Source: an uncultured Methanospirillum sp.
GTDB taxonomy: Archaea; Halobacteriota; Methanomicrobia; Methanomicrobiales; Methanospirillaceae
DNA length: 64,000 nucleotides
Assembly: GCF_963668475.1 (NCBI RefSeq)
Contig: NZ_OY764544.1
Span: forward strand, 3,224,001-3,288,000
Reading direction: 5' to 3'
In this document: positions 45,364 through 54,933 of the stretch, piece by piece
Numbering within the stretch: the stretch's first letter is position 1
Layout: the number at the start of each line of letters is the position of its first letter
Program-made: the position numbers and the translations under genes
The notes under the pieces: model-generated
The model's database searches: none
Seen by the model: the letters and a program-made list of their open reading frames with translations, nothing else
Told to the model about the DNA's origin: nothing

Positions 45364-48300
45364 TCACTCATCTGCCCCATCGCTCGCCGCTTCGCGGCTC
45401 GCTCCCCCAACCGGGGGGATATTCCCGTAACAGATATCACAGACAGCAGTTCTTGTCTCCGGATCAAACCACTCTGCCTTCTTCAGATTGCAGACCTGAC
45501 ATCTCCCCCGGTCAGAAGAAACCCTGACCATCGCAGACCGGTTCACAATCCCGGGAAGAATCCTGACCCTGTTGCTCTCAGCCCTTCTGACAAGTTCATA
45601 GCACTGCCTGCAGATCTTTACATCTCCCTTCACTGGCTTCTCCCTGAAATGAACCCACTTCGCACCACAGCAGTCACATGGCCCGGCCTCAAACCCGATA
45701 CCGGAAAAATCCTCAACCCTGATCTCACGACGACTGATCCTCCCTCGTATCGCAGGATAAACGTCCAGCGGTAAACTCCCGTCTGTAGCGGGAAGTGAAC
45801 CAATGCCACCGCTAGCGTGTAATCGTTCAGAATCGCGATTCTTCAAATATTCATCGCCAGATGATGCATCCTGATCACCAGTAGCGGGACGATCAGAATC
45901 ATGTGTATGATCACATACAGACAGGCGATCAGAGATCCCCTCCTCCATACATACGCAATCTCCGCTATGAGTACATAAAAATAAATTATTATTAGTATTA
46001 TCTTCTGTACTCCCCGAATCTGTGCTCGTTACCGGAGCGGGACACTCCGCGATGTTGCCGCTTGACACCGCTTTCCCGCTGCACCCATCAGGACCTGACG
46101 GTGGAATATCACCAGAACCACCGGAATCCCCGTCAAGCCAGCAGCAGCCGTCAGACGACCAGGCCTCATACACAGACTGGTCCCATGAGTACGCCTTCTC
46201 CCTCCGGTGTGCAAGCATAACCCCGTTCTCGTCACTCACGAGCGTCCGATCACAGACCGCTATGGCAGGACACTTCTCAAGCAGCCCTGAATAATGTGTA
46301 CCTCTCGAAGTAGAACCGTGAATCATCTTGTAGATAACAGACTGTGACAGCCCGGTCAGGTGCTGCATCTCTGATATCGTGATCTCACCCTGACCATGGC
46401 GTTTTATGGTATCCACCAGTTCAGACTCCCGCTTTGTCAGCTTCGTCTCCTGTCCGCCGCTTGTATTGTTCAGCGCCGTGTAGAGCACACAAGCATTCCT
46501 GAAGTCCTCAACCGTCGCAATCACAACCATCATATCACCGGCATCGGAGAGTTCACGCTGTTTCTGCATCAACACCGCATGGGCTTTCACGAGATCAAGC
46601 AGCATGTCAGGATTCCTCCTGTTGAGCGATGAACTGAACCGAATCCGTCCTGCAAACGGAACAACAACCCAGACCTGTGAGAGAGACCGCCAGATATCCC
46701 TGCAGACCTCAAGTTCCCTGACATTCCCGCAACCACAGACCGGAACACTGCAAGCCTCCGAAAGTGTATGAGCCATCACCCGTGCATCCTGCTCTGGCGA
46801 ATCATCGATCCAGCAGGTCAGCATCCTGTTCCAGACCTGATCATCACCGGTCCCTTCAACCTTTGCAACCCACCAGACACACCGTTCAGGAATAGTGCAC
46901 GTCTTCCCTCCCCGATCCTTGTCAACAGTCCGGTACATGAACGGTTTCTTAAACGAGGTCGTAACACCTTTCAGGATCTCCTGCATCTGATCAGAGAGCG
47001 AAACATCGTCAAGTGCAATAACAGAGCCTGGCTTCATCCCTTTTATGTAAAAGAGGGCCTTGTCACTCATCCTGCCCTCAAGCCTGAACTCCTCAGGAAC
47101 CTGCTGCAGCATTGTGTCAAATGTATGCGATTTCCCTTTCCCTGACTCACCGGTGACAGAGACATGCAACCCTTTCGCGTTGATGACCAGCCGTGAAGCA
47201 AGAGACATCACCAGGCACTCTGCAACCACCGGATCGCCGATATGGTCGAGAGCAAAGGTATCAAGCATGTATCGCAGCGGATCTCCCTGCCGGAGCACCC
47301 TGACCGTCTCTCTCTTCGTCTCTTCCCCGGCCGGATCAGCCTGTGAACCACAGGCATCACCGCTCTCCTCCTCGTCATCCCTCCGCCGCCTCTTCAGCCG
47401 TTTGAGTCGCTCCTCAATCGTTCCTTCAAACTTCTCGCGGAGCTCTGACCACCTCTGTGTCCCGGACCCGCACGATGTGTGATGACACCCTGCGAAGATT
47501 GCACCGTTTGGGAACTGTATCGCATATGCACCGCTTGAATGTGCAGATGAGAACGGACATTCATCAAGCACAAAGAGAGAGCCCCCTGCATACGGCTTGT
47601 GATCATACCTGATCCCGTATGAGCTGAGCCAATCGGCAAGAACAATCGGCTCACCCCTCTTTTTATCCCTGAATGTAGGTTCTGGCTGTGCTTTCGGGAG
47701 CAGACCGGCAAGAGCCATGAGTTGCTCTCCTGAAATGATCCCGGAATTTTCAGGAAGAGAGAGGATCTTTGAGAGCCGGTGAGGCCGCTTTGACACATTA
47801 TCTCCCTTGCGTGAGGTTGTGCCGTAGAGTTTCCAGATCCGGCTCGCGTTAAAGACCGCCCTGTCAACCTCTGCAGACGTGTCAGAGAAGAGAACGTGAA
47901 GCGTCTCAAGCACACCTTTCACCAGATCCCTTGACTGGTCGTCATTTGGAAGATCGATTCTGTACAGAAGATGTGCCCCGTTGCCTGAATCGGCAACCAC
48001 CGGATCAGGCCAGCCGAGATCTGAAAGGTATCCTGCGATATGCTCTGCCTTTGACAGGGCTGCTGCGTGCTCCTCGTCTGATGATGAGACTCCTGAGGGA
48101 CGGAGCGGATCGATATCGATCGCAAGCCATTGCCGGGAGATGATATCATTGTCTCCAGTCGAAGCATCACCCTTCCCGAGCCGTGTCTCAAGCCGGTTCG
48201 CACGCCGTGCAAGCAGGTCAGGGTTCACCGGGTTCAGTGTGATGTATATCCCGCTGTACTCCCCCATCCTCTCGATACCCGACACTGCCGCTGCAAGCTT

Positions 48301-48417
48301 CGTCTGGTCATCAAAGTAACCCGAAGCAGTCCCACGCTTCCCAAGGGCCCTGACCTCGGCTACCTGTCCTTCTCCGCAGAAAAGATGACAGGCAGTGAGG
48401 ATGAGATCATGGGTCAT
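45364..48417 (-). CDS. Plasmid/virus-type replication protein: primase-like domain, ATPase and zinc fingers
   Basis: I take the ATG at 48417 (MTHDLILTACHLF); an upstream ATG at 48447 is possible. The N-terminal part has QWLAIDIDPLRPSG with the D-x-D of archaeo-eukaryotic-type primase-polymerases and RIWKLYGTTSRKGD. A CHC-like segment (CPFSSAH...CHHTSC) follows. The ATPase part has VTGESGKGKSHTF (Walker A) and SVIALDDVSL (Walker B). A winged-helix segment lies near residues 640-670 and a low-complexity linker near 700-880. Two zinc ribbons (CDCCGAKW...CRQC, CQVCNLKK...CDIC) end the protein. This layout is typical of replication initiators or primase-helicases of mobile elements. Family assignment is by motif only. 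Confidence 0.75.
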   Translation of the reverse strand: MTHDLILTACHLFCGEGQVAEVRALGKRGTASGYFDDQTKLAAAVSGIERMGEYSGIYITLNPVNPDLLARRANRLETRLGKGDASTGDNDIISRQWLAIDIDPLRPSGVSSSDEEHAAALSKAEHIAGYLSDLGWPDPVVADSGNGAHLLYRIDLPNDDQSRDLVKGVLETLHVLFSDTSAEVDRAVFNASRIWKLYGTTSRKGDNVSKRPHRLSKILSLPENSGIISGEQLMALAGLLPKAQPEPTFRDKKRGEPIVLADWLSSYGIRYDHKPYAGGSLFVLDECPFSSAHSSGAYAIQFPNGAIFAGCHHTSCGSGTQRWSELREKFEGTIEERLKRLKRRRRDDEEESGDACGSQADPAGEETKRETVRVLRQGDPLRYMLDTFALDHIGDPVVAECLVMSLASRLVINAKGLHVSVTGESGKGKSHTFDTMLQQVPEEFRLEGRMSDKALFYIKGMKPGSVIALDDVSLSDQMQEILKGVTTSFKKPFMYRTVDKDRGGKTCTIPERCVWWVAKVEGTGDDQVWNRMLTCWIDDSPEQDARVMAHTLSEACSVPVCGCGNVRELEVCRDIWRSLSQVWVVVPFAGRIRFSSSLNRRNPDMLLDLVKAHAVLMQKQRELSDAGDMMVVIATVEDFRNACVLYTALNNTSGGQETKLTKRESELVDTIKRHGQGEITISEMQHLTGLSQSVIYKMIHGSTSRGTHYSGLLEKCPAIAVCDRTLVSDENGVMLAHRREKAYSWDQSVYEAWSSDGCCWLDGDSGGSGDIPPSGPDGCSGKAVSSGNIAECPAPVTSTDSGSTEDNTNNNLFLCTHSGDCVCMEEGISDRLSVCDHTHDSDRPATGDQDASSGDEYLKNRDSERLHASGGIGSLPATDGSLPLDVYPAIRGRISRREIRVEDFSGIGFEAGPCDCCGAKWVHFREKPVKGDVKICRQCYELVRRAESNRVRILPGIVNRSAMVRVSSDRGRCQVCNLKKAEWFDPETRTAVCDICYGNIPPVGGASREAASDGADE

Positions 48418-48579
48418 ATTTCTCTCCCGGTTCCCCGAGAGAACCACTGATGGAGATCCGGAACGAGGAACAATGGATCTGGAAGACGGAGTCTGCAGAT
48501 GATCCTTTGTATCATATGTATCAGGCTGATCCTGTGGATCGGTCTGCAGACATACGGGCAGGATGACTGGCAGGAGTTA

Positions 48580-48765
48580 TCACGCGAATATGCCATCTGC
48601 AACCTCCCAGCAGTCATAGAGATCTGTATCCAGCAGGGCACAGAGCAGAATCTCACCTTCTCCAGACAGAACCATCCTGCAGGCTCTGCACTCCCTGCCC
48701 AGGCATCTGACAAGATCAGACCCTGAAGAGATGAACGGGCATATCCTCGCCTCACCGCTGTTCAT
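48580..48765 (-). CDS. Small cysteine-rich protein of the replication module
   Basis: The ATG at 48765 is preceded by GGAGGT at four bases, so I use it rather than the longer frame from 48879. The product has 61 residues with C9, then CLGRECRAC and a later CALLDTDLYDC, likely binding one zinc. Short proteins of this CPFISS...CLGxxCxxC kind are common in archaeal mobile elements, but function is unknown. The start overlaps the stop of the preceding gene by a few bases. Confidence 0.6.
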   Translation of the reverse strand: MNSGEARICPFISSGSDLVRCLGRECRACRMVLSGEGEILLCALLDTDLYDCWEVADGIFA

Positions 48766-49025
48766 GGTACCTCCACGATCCAGACAAAGCAGTCTTTTCG
48801 TGAGGTATCCCTGGCCTGGTACCGACCTCTCATATACCTGGTGATAAACGTCCTCCGGAACCGTGGTGAGAACCTGCAAAGGCCTGGATACCGCTCCGGA
48901 CTACCTGAGATCTCGGTATCCAACTGATTTCTTGAGATGTACCTGTTCGACGGGGACAAGAGGTTTGAAATGGCCACTCTCATCTCTTCCCTCTCTTGTG
49001 GCATCCGGGAGAATGACTGGTTCAT
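48762..49025 (-). CDS. Small basic protein of the replication module
   Basis: An 87-residue protein rich in Arg, Ser and Glu with no recognised family. The C-terminal part PRFRRTFITRYMRGRYQARD is strongly basic and could bind nucleic acid. It is joined by ATGA-type overlaps to the genes on both sides (49022-49025 and 48762-48765), which is the main reason to accept it as real. Function not recognised. Confidence 0.55.
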   Translation of the reverse strand: MNQSFSRMPQEREEMRVAISNLLSPSNRYISRNQLDTEISGSPERYPGLCRFSPRFRRTFITRYMRGRYQARDTSRKDCFVWIVEVP

Positions 49026-49612
49026 ACCCCTATCCCCCTGATTGGAACTGCCCCTCCGGGCAGAATCCGGTACCGAAGCCAGGTGTTTGATCGGTATAAC
49101 CAGAACTGAACAGGTCCCGGGACTACCTTCTCCCTGACAAAACCGGCCAGGTCTCTTACCGTATCAGCAAATCCGCCTATCCCGACTGACCGTGATCTCC
49201 TCACCACAAGAAAGAGGACCTCCTCTCCTTTCCATGCAATGAGATCAAATATCCGGGAGGTTCCCGCAACCCGGATGCTGCGATACCCCCCGGTCTGAAG
49301 TTCTTGTAACGCATCAAAGGAGATGGATCTGGTTGCGTGGCTACTGTCGCCATTGAGATCACCCGGGTATGCAGAGAGAGCATTGGTGGCATGGAAATGC
49401 TCAGGAACAGACGAACAATCCCAGATATGATGGGAATTGTCCGGGGTCATCGTATCAGCAGATCCATCATCCGAACATCCGGGTGATAGAAAAGTAGAAG
49501 TGCTCAAAATGTCATACAAGATGTATTTCCCTGCCATCATTCCGCTTCCGCCAAGATTAAGAATGGGTGTGCGGGGATCTTCTGTTTTTGTGTAATTCAT
49601 GGTCAGCCTCAT
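49022..49612 (-). CDS. Nuclease-fold-like protein lacking catalytic E-x-K, first gene of the replication module
   Basis: A 196-residue protein; Met5 (49600) is an alternative start. The N-terminal half is low in structure. The C-terminal half reads RSIRVAGTSRIFDLIAWKG, then EEVLFLVVRRSRS, a strand-Asp-strand pattern like PD-(D/E)xK nucleases such as archaeal Holliday-junction resolvases. D123 is in place, but the expected E-x-K strand is V136-V137-R138, so catalysis is doubtful. It begins a chain of overlapping genes ending with the primase-like protein. The nuclease relation is inference from pattern, not a clear match. Confidence 0.5.
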   Translation of the reverse strand: MRLTMNYTKTEDPRTPILNLGGSGMMAGKYILYDILSTSTFLSPGCSDDGSADTMTPDNSHHIWDCSSVPEHFHATNALSAYPGDLNGDSSHATRSISFDALQELQTGGYRSIRVAGTSRIFDLIAWKGEEVLFLVVRRSRSVGIGGFADTVRDLAGFVREKVVPGPVQFWLYRSNTWLRYRILPGGAVPIRGIGV

Positions 49613-50103
49613 CGTGGTTCACAGTTTCTGACAACTGAGTTCGAGCATGTATGCTGCGTTTTAATTGCGATAAGCCACGAGCGGTCTCTTTCGATCACCC
49701 CACTCGTAGAATCTAACATGAGATACCATCTGGCATTAGTATTTCGTTTTCGTCGCTGGAGCCGTTTAAATACGATTTACCAGATTATATTAACAGATCC
49801 GGTGGTTTATCAAGGGTAGGTTATGGATTTCTTAAAACGCATCATACGGGATGCGTCTGTACAACGTCGGTATAATCAGGCTATATGAGAGGATGGCTTG
49901 AATGAGACAAATTCACCTGTGAATTGTCTCGTCCTTTCATACCGGATGCGGTGAATAGTGGTTCATTTAAAAATGTGGATCAGGATCACTGGCAGTCTGC
50001 GATTCGGGATGTCACATGCATTATCAGATCCAACGATCCCCTGTTGGGCCCCGGGTAAGGGCGATGAAGGGCCTCATGCAAACGCGTGCCGTCTGTCTCC
50101 TGT
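49613..50103. other. Intergenic region with two hairpins and a diverged hairpin element
   Basis: This 491-nt gap separates the replication module from the ABC transporter. It contains a hairpin ACGCATC/GATGCGT at 49839-49858, a longer stem at 49904-49930 (GAGACAAATTCAC with GTGAATTGTCTC, one bulged A, loop CT), and copy C of the hairpin element at 50030-50082. The long stem could end transcription from either side. No gene is apparent. Confidence 0.4.
50030..50082 (+). repeat. Diverged hairpin element, copy C
   Basis: It aligns with copies A and B through CCAACG, the loop CCCC, GTTGG, GCCCC, GGGTAAGG, GATGAA and CTCATGCAAA. The first stem is CCAAC/GTTGG. The second stem changes to ATGA/TCAT, so pairing is kept with a different sequence. 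It lacks the oligo-T run that makes A and B terminator-like. It sits just beyond the 3' end of the reverse-strand ABC permease gene. Confidence 0.5.
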
Positions 50104-50859
50104 CTACTCGGTCCTGCTGAATGCCCATGTCCCTACGGTAAACATTACCACATCAAAGACGAGAAGAACTGCGATATCAACAGATATCGGTGCGATACCT
50201 GTCCAGGACTGACCGATCATAACTGTTCTGAGAGCATCGACCCCATACGTGAGCGGGTTTACCAGACTCACAACCTGAAGCCATTGTGGGACATTATTGA
50301 GTGGGAACAGAGCACCACTCAGGAAGAACATGGGCATGTTAATGAAGGTCTGGATGAGCCCGAATCCCTCAAAACTTTTCATCAGGCTTGCAAAGGTAAG
50401 ACCGATACAGACAAGGCCGAAGGTGATAAGGAGCATGACCGGCAGGGACAACAGAAAGATACCAACATTCATCTGTGCCCCGATAAGAAAGGCGAACGGA
50501 AAAATAACGACTCCCTGGATCATGACATCAGTGCTGACTCCCAGCATCTTTCCACAGAATATCGATGATCTGGACATCGGAGAGACCAGGATCTCTTTTA
50601 AAAAGCCAAACTCCCGGTCCCAGATGACTGATATACCGAGAAACATTGCCGTGAAGAGCATCGCCTGACAGACAAGTCCGGGAAAGATAAACTGCTGGTA
50701 GTTAACCCCTGGAACTGTTGCAGAAAATCTCATTCCGGTTCCGAATATGAAAAGCCAGAGCAATGGCTGGACAAATGCATTCACAAGCCGCGATCTCTCC
50801 CTGACAAACTTCTTGACTTCACGGAGCCAGAGGGTATAGATTCCGCGAAGTTCGCTCAT
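50104..50859 (-). CDS. ABC-2 type export permease
   Basis: A 251-residue integral membrane protein with about six hydrophobic segments and the ABC-2 motif FQ-like region IWDREFGFLKEILVSPMSRSS, the cytoplasmic loop typical of drug and polysaccharide exporters. It also has the NPLTYGVDALR end motif. Together with the ATPase encoded just upstream (4-nt overlap) it should form a dimeric exporter of the DrrAB type. The substrate is unknown. Confidence 0.88.
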   Translation of the reverse strand: MSELRGIYTLWLREVKKFVRERSRLVNAFVQPLLWLFIFGTGMRFSATVPGVNYQQFIFPGLVCQAMLFTAMFLGISVIWDREFGFLKEILVSPMSRSSIFCGKMLGVSTDVMIQGVVIFPFAFLIGAQMNVGIFLLSLPVMLLITFGLVCIGLTFASLMKSFEGFGLIQTFINMPMFFLSGALFPLNNVPQWLQVVSLVNPLTYGVDALRTVMIGQSWTGIAPISVDIAVLLVFDVVMFTVGTWAFSRTE

Positions 50860-51845
50860 CGTGAACTCCGCCTCTTCATCATCGCCATTCGTCCTATCGA
50901 TTCATGCCCCTCCTCTCTGATCTCTCTTCCTGTGTAATGCATGAAGACATCATTCATGTCAGGACGGGTGAGATGCACCGATTTCATCCGGATTCCTGCC
51001 TTGAATGCTATCTCCATAACCCGTGGAAGTTCATCATCTGCATGGGGAACAGATACCCTCACTTCACCGCCGGTCACCCTGATCTTCTCGATCTCCGGGA
51101 TCTTCATCAGCAGATCCTGAAGTTTTTCAGGTTCATCTGTCTCAAGATGAATCACCTCACTTCCCACAGCCTGCTTCAGGGCCGACGGTTCATCAAGGGC
51201 TACAATGGTTCCATGATCAATGATGGCTATCCGGTTACAGAGTTCGTCTGCCTCTTCCATGTAATGGGTTGTGAGGATGAGCGTCATATCCTCGCGTTCC
51301 CGAAGTTGCCTGATATATGACCAGATATGCTCCCTGCTCTGGGGATCAAGGCCGATGGTCGGCTCGTCGAGGAAGAGCACACGGGGGTAATGGAGCAGGC
51401 CCCGGGCGATCTCAAGGCGTCGTCTCATACCACCCGAGTATGTGTTGAGAAACTGATCTGCCCGGTCTTCGAGCTGGACAAGCGTCAGAACTTCCTGTAT
51501 CCGGGAAGCCTGCTGTGATACCGGGACACCATAGAGATCTGCATGCATCTGCAGGTTCTCACGTGATGTCATATCCGAATCAACACTGGGATCCTGGAAG
51601 ACAATCCCTATCGATTGCCTGACCCTGGCACTGTCCCTGATGATATCATACCCATTGATCACCGCCGTACCGGATGTGGGTTTTAGAATCGTGCAGAGCA
51701 TGGAGAGAAGGGTTGTTTTTCCGGCACCGTTCGGACCGAGCAGACCAAAGACCTCGCCCTTCTGAACATCAAACGACACAGCGTTGACTGCCGTATTTGA
51801 ACCAAATGTTTTTATCAGACTCTCTGTCTGGATGATTGGTGACAT
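50856..51845 (-). CDS. ABC transporter ATPase, DrrA-like
   Basis: I take the ATG at 51845 (MSPIIQTESLIKTF). The longer frame from 51959 has an N-terminal extension without family character. The 329-residue ATPase has GLLGPNGAGKTT (Walker A), FQDPSVDSD (Q-loop), YSGGMRRRLEIARG (signature), LFLDEPTIGLD (Walker B) and TTHYMEEAD (H-loop). The C-terminal 100 residues are the extension found in daunorubicin-resistance type ATPases. It is divergent from padR, whose operator region lies about 180 bases away, so PadR may control both directions. Confidence 0.9.
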   Translation of the reverse strand: MSPIIQTESLIKTFGSNTAVNAVSFDVQKGEVFGLLGPNGAGKTTLLSMLCTILKPTSGTAVINGYDIIRDSARVRQSIGIVFQDPSVDSDMTSRENLQMHADLYGVPVSQQASRIQEVLTLVQLEDRADQFLNTYSGGMRRRLEIARGLLHYPRVLFLDEPTIGLDPQSREHIWSYIRQLREREDMTLILTTHYMEEADELCNRIAIIDHGTIVALDEPSALKQAVGSEVIHLETDEPEKLQDLLMKIPEIEKIRVTGGEVRVSVPHADDELPRVMEIAFKAGIRMKSVHLTRPDMNDVFMHYTGREIREEGHESIGRMAMMKRRSSR

Positions 51846-52021
51846 AATTGATAGTGATTGTGAATATGAATGAGCAGGATGTTCGTAGAAGATCTTCAAA
51901 TATAATGGTATGGCCCGGTTTATAAGAACGCCCAAGGCCCTGGTTCTTCTCGTTGCCACATGCCGGCACGGCGTTGAACGAGATCAGTGGCAATTGTATA
52001 TGTAATGTATAGTATTAATAT

Positions 52022-52043
52022 AGTATTGTATTAGTACAATACT
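52022..52043 (+). promoter_or_regulatory. Perfect palindromic operator at the padR start
   Basis: AGTATTGTA, four bases TTAG, then TACAATACT form a perfect nine-base inverted repeat ending two bases before the padR ATG. Related half-sites (GTAATGTATAGTATTAA) lie just upstream, and a TATA-like GTATATGTAA at 51997-52006 would start transcription inside the palindrome. This is the expected place for autorepression by PadR. Confidence 0.75.
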
Positions 52044-52045
52044 GG

Positions 52046-52642
52046 ATGAGTGGAATTTCAAATATGGAGGCTGCCCTGCTTGGGCTGCTTTCCATAAAAC
52101 CAATGTATCCATACGAGATTGAGAAGAACGTTGTGGAATTGAGTATGCGATACTGGACAGAGATCTCTATCTCATCTATCTACAAGGTCCTTGAAAAACT
52201 TGAAAAGAAATTTCTCGTCGATGTGAACCTCTCGGTCACCGAGTCGAATAAAGTAAAGAAAACCTATTCAATAACAGAAAAAGGTTCAGTTGAACTAAAA
52301 AACCACATCGTCGGGATCATGTCCGAACTAGAGATCTCAATATATCAGATCGATCTCGCTCTGGCAAACCTTCACCTTCTCACTCCTGCTGAAGTCAACT
52401 CGGTTATGAATGATTATATTGTATCGATAGATGCCAGGCTGACCTGTTATGGAGAACTTGAGACGTATCTCCTGGATAACGGATGTAAAATTGGAAATAT
52501 CCACCTTGCCCGCAGAAGACAACATCTCATCCAGGCTGAACGGGAATGGGCTCTCCGGTTCATTGAAGAGTACAATACTGCACATGAATATGTTCCGGGG
52601 CATGAAGCCAGGCAGACCCGGTCTTCAGGGAAGAGGAAATGA
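52046..52642 (+). CDS. PadR-family transcriptional regulator
   Basis: A 198-residue protein with the PadR winged helix: MEAALLGLLSIKPMYPYEIEK, SISSIYKVLEKLEKKFLV and KKTYSITEKGSVELK. The C-terminal part is the helical dimerisation domain (Vir_act_alpha_C type). PadR regulators usually repress neighbouring transport or detoxification genes and respond to aromatic or drug-like compounds. It starts two bases after a perfect palindrome, so mRNA is probably leaderless and autorepressed. It overlaps the UvrA-like gene by 4 nt. Confidence 0.9.
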   Translation: MSGISNMEAALLGLLSIKPMYPYEIEKNVVELSMRYWTEISISSIYKVLEKLEKKFLVDVNLSVTESNKVKKTYSITEKGSVELKNHIVGIMSELEISIYQIDLALANLHLLTPAEVNSVMNDYIVSIDARLTCYGELETYLLDNGCKIGNIHLARRRQHLIQAEREWALRFIEEYNTAHEYVPGHEARQTRSSGKRK

Positions 52643-54933
52643 GCAGTTCTATCAGGATTGTGGGAGCAAGGGAGCACAATCTTAAAAATATCTCAGTATC
52701 GGTTCCAAAAAATAAGATCGTTGTCGTAACCGGGGTATCAGGCAGCGGGAAGAGTTCACTTGTCTTTGATACGATCAGTGCTGAAGCACGACGGCAACTG
52801 ATCGAGACCTTTGGAACGTTTGAGAGATCGCGTCTGCCAAAGATCTCAAGGCCTGACGTGGATGAGATCTCCAATCTCTCACCGGTGATCGTCATCGATC
52901 AGAAACGACCGGGGCAGACTCTCAGGTCTACTGTCGGAACCATGACAGAGGTCTATACCTACATGCGGCTACTCTTCTCCCGGTGTGGGGATCCGTTTAT
53001 TGGTGGTTCAAATCTCTTCTCATTCAATAATGCAGATGGAATGTGCCCTGAATGTTCAGGGCTCGGCCAGCTGATGGTGGTTGATGAGAAGACGTTGATC
53101 GATGAGACGAAGTCAGTTGCAGATGGTGCCATACTGCACTCTCAATACAAAAAGGGCGGATATTACTGGAACTCACTCATGAACTCCCGGTTGTTTGATC
53201 CGTACAAACCGGTATGCGAACTGACAGGAGAAGAGCGATATAATCTCCTGTACAAACCACAGACCGCGGTAAAAGCAGAACGGTTCGGTGAAGAGTACAC
53301 CTCCAGGCATGAAGGTGTCATCTCACGACTGAAGAAGAGTTATCAGAACAAAGAAGAAAATTCAGACGCATACACACGATTCTTCAGGTATGAGACATGT
53401 CCTCACTGCAACGGTTCACGACTGAACGAGCGTGCCCGGACAGTTCAGGTCCAGGGAAGAACGATCCCTGATCTCGTCTTTCTTGAACTGCCCGAACTGC
53501 TGGTGTTCCTCGATCAGGTGAACCATCCGTATGCACAGCCGATCATTGCCCGGATGAAGGTTATTATTCAGTATCTCATTGATATCGGCGTAGGATACCT
53601 TTCACTCCACAGACCGGTGGCAACCCTCTCTGGTGGTGAATCACAGAGGGTGAAGATCGCAAAACAACTGGACTGTACACTCACCAACCTTGTGTATGTC
53701 CTTGATGAACCAAGTATCGGCCTGCATCCCCGGGATATTGGGAATCTCATTCAGATCATGAGAGATATCCGGGATAAAGAGAACACTGTTCTTGTTGTTG
53801 AACACGATCCCGAGATCATCCAGGCCGGTGATTATGTCATTGATATCGGCCCGGGTGCAGGTTCTCATGGTGGTGAGGTCATGTATGCCGGACCAGTGAG
53901 CGGGCTCTACACATCAGACACTCTAACATCACAATTCCTCAACCGGATCGGAGAAGAGAAACGGACCCGTAGAGAGTCAAAAGGGTATTTCAGGGTTGAA
54001 GACGCATCGCTTCACAATCTCAAGAATATCTCTGTTGATATCCCGAAAGGAGTTCTGGTATGTATCACCGGTGTTGCAGGATCAGGAAAAAGTTCTCTGA
54101 TTCACGGAGTCTTCTGTACGCAGCATCCAGATGCTGTTGTCATCGATCAGACGTCAATCGGACGATCATCCCGGTCAAATCCCCTGACATATCTTGGAAT
54201 CTTTGATGCTGTCAGAAAAGAACTCGGGCAGGCAACCGGTACTGATCCCTCATACTTCAGTTTCAACTCCAAAGGTGCATGCCCGAAATGCAAAGGTACG
54301 GGCGTTCTCAAGATGGAGATGCACTTCCTCGATGATGTCACCACAATCTGCGACGCATGCAACGGAGAACGGTACAACCCTGAAGTCCTTTCTCTCTCGT
54401 ACAAAGGGAAAACAATATCAGATATTTTGAAACTGACAGTGGCAGATGCGGCTGAATTCTTCGAGACCTCTGAAGTGAAGCGAAAACTGCGTGTTCTTGC
54501 CGATGTGGGACTCGACTACCTGCAGGTCGGACAGTCACTGAGCACGTTGTCAGGCGGAGAAGCACAGCGGCTCAAACTGGCAACAGAACTCCACAAAAAA
54601 GGAAATATCTACGTGATGGATGAACCGACAACCGGGCTGCATATGGCAGATACAAGCAGACTGCTCTCAATTATTCATCATCTGGTAGATAGGGGAAATT
54701 CTGTCATTGTCATTGAGCATAATCCTGATGTCATCAGGCAGGCCGACTGGATCATTGATATGGGTCCACAGGGAGGTACTAAGGGAGGAGAGATTATTGC
54801 ATCCGGAACAGTGGAAGATCTGATGAATGATCCAGACTCTGTAACCGGGGCATACCTGAAGTCCATGTCAGTTCAGAAAATTCAGAATAATACAGTTTCT
54901 CCGCTGATCGGAGAAGGAATTGTGTATGACTGA
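52639..54933 (+). CDS. UvrA-like ABC ATPase of the drug-resistance type
   Basis: A 764-residue UvrA paralog with two ATPase halves: GVSGSGKSSLVFD and GVAGSGKSSLIHG (Walker A), LSGGESQRVKIAKQL and LSGGEAQRLKLATEL (signatures), and zinc-finger cysteines in CPECSGLG, CPHCNGSR, CPKCKGTG and CDACNGE. It is about 180 residues shorter than true UvrA. The segment where UvrA binds UvrB is missing between the first Walker A region and the first zinc finger. Such proteins occur in drug-resistance loci, as DrrC does, and may free DNA from intercalating compounds. It is joined by overlaps to padR and to the exporter genes. Confidence 0.88.
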   Translation: MSSSIRIVGAREHNLKNISVSVPKNKIVVVTGVSGSGKSSLVFDTISAEARRQLIETFGTFERSRLPKISRPDVDEISNLSPVIVIDQKRPGQTLRSTVGTMTEVYTYMRLLFSRCGDPFIGGSNLFSFNNADGMCPECSGLGQLMVVDEKTLIDETKSVADGAILHSQYKKGGYYWNSLMNSRLFDPYKPVCELTGEERYNLLYKPQTAVKAERFGEEYTSRHEGVISRLKKSYQNKEENSDAYTRFFRYETCPHCNGSRLNERARTVQVQGRTIPDLVFLELPELLVFLDQVNHPYAQPIIARMKVIIQYLIDIGVGYLSLHRPVATLSGGESQRVKIAKQLDCTLTNLVYVLDEPSIGLHPRDIGNLIQIMRDIRDKENTVLVVEHDPEIIQAGDYVIDIGPGAGSHGGEVMYAGPVSGLYTSDTLTSQFLNRIGEEKRTRRESKGYFRVEDASLHNLKNISVDIPKGVLVCITGVAGSGKSSLIHGVFCTQHPDAVVIDQTSIGRSSRSNPLTYLGIFDAVRKELGQATGTDPSYFSFNSKGACPKCKGTGVLKMEMHFLDDVTTICDACNGERYNPEVLSLSYKGKTISDILKLTVADAAEFFETSEVKRKLRVLADVGLDYLQVGQSLSTLSGGEAQRLKLATELHKKGNIYVMDEPTTGLHMADTSRLLSIIHHLVDRGNSVIVIEHNPDVIRQADWIIDMGPQGGTKGGEIIASGTVEDLMNDPDSVTGAYLKSMSVQKIQNNTVSPLIGEGIVYD

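Noticed and set aside
46022..48450. Long forward-strand frames opposite the primase-like gene
   Set aside because: They are antisense shadows of a GC-rich coding strand. The reverse frame has clear ATPase and zinc motifs.
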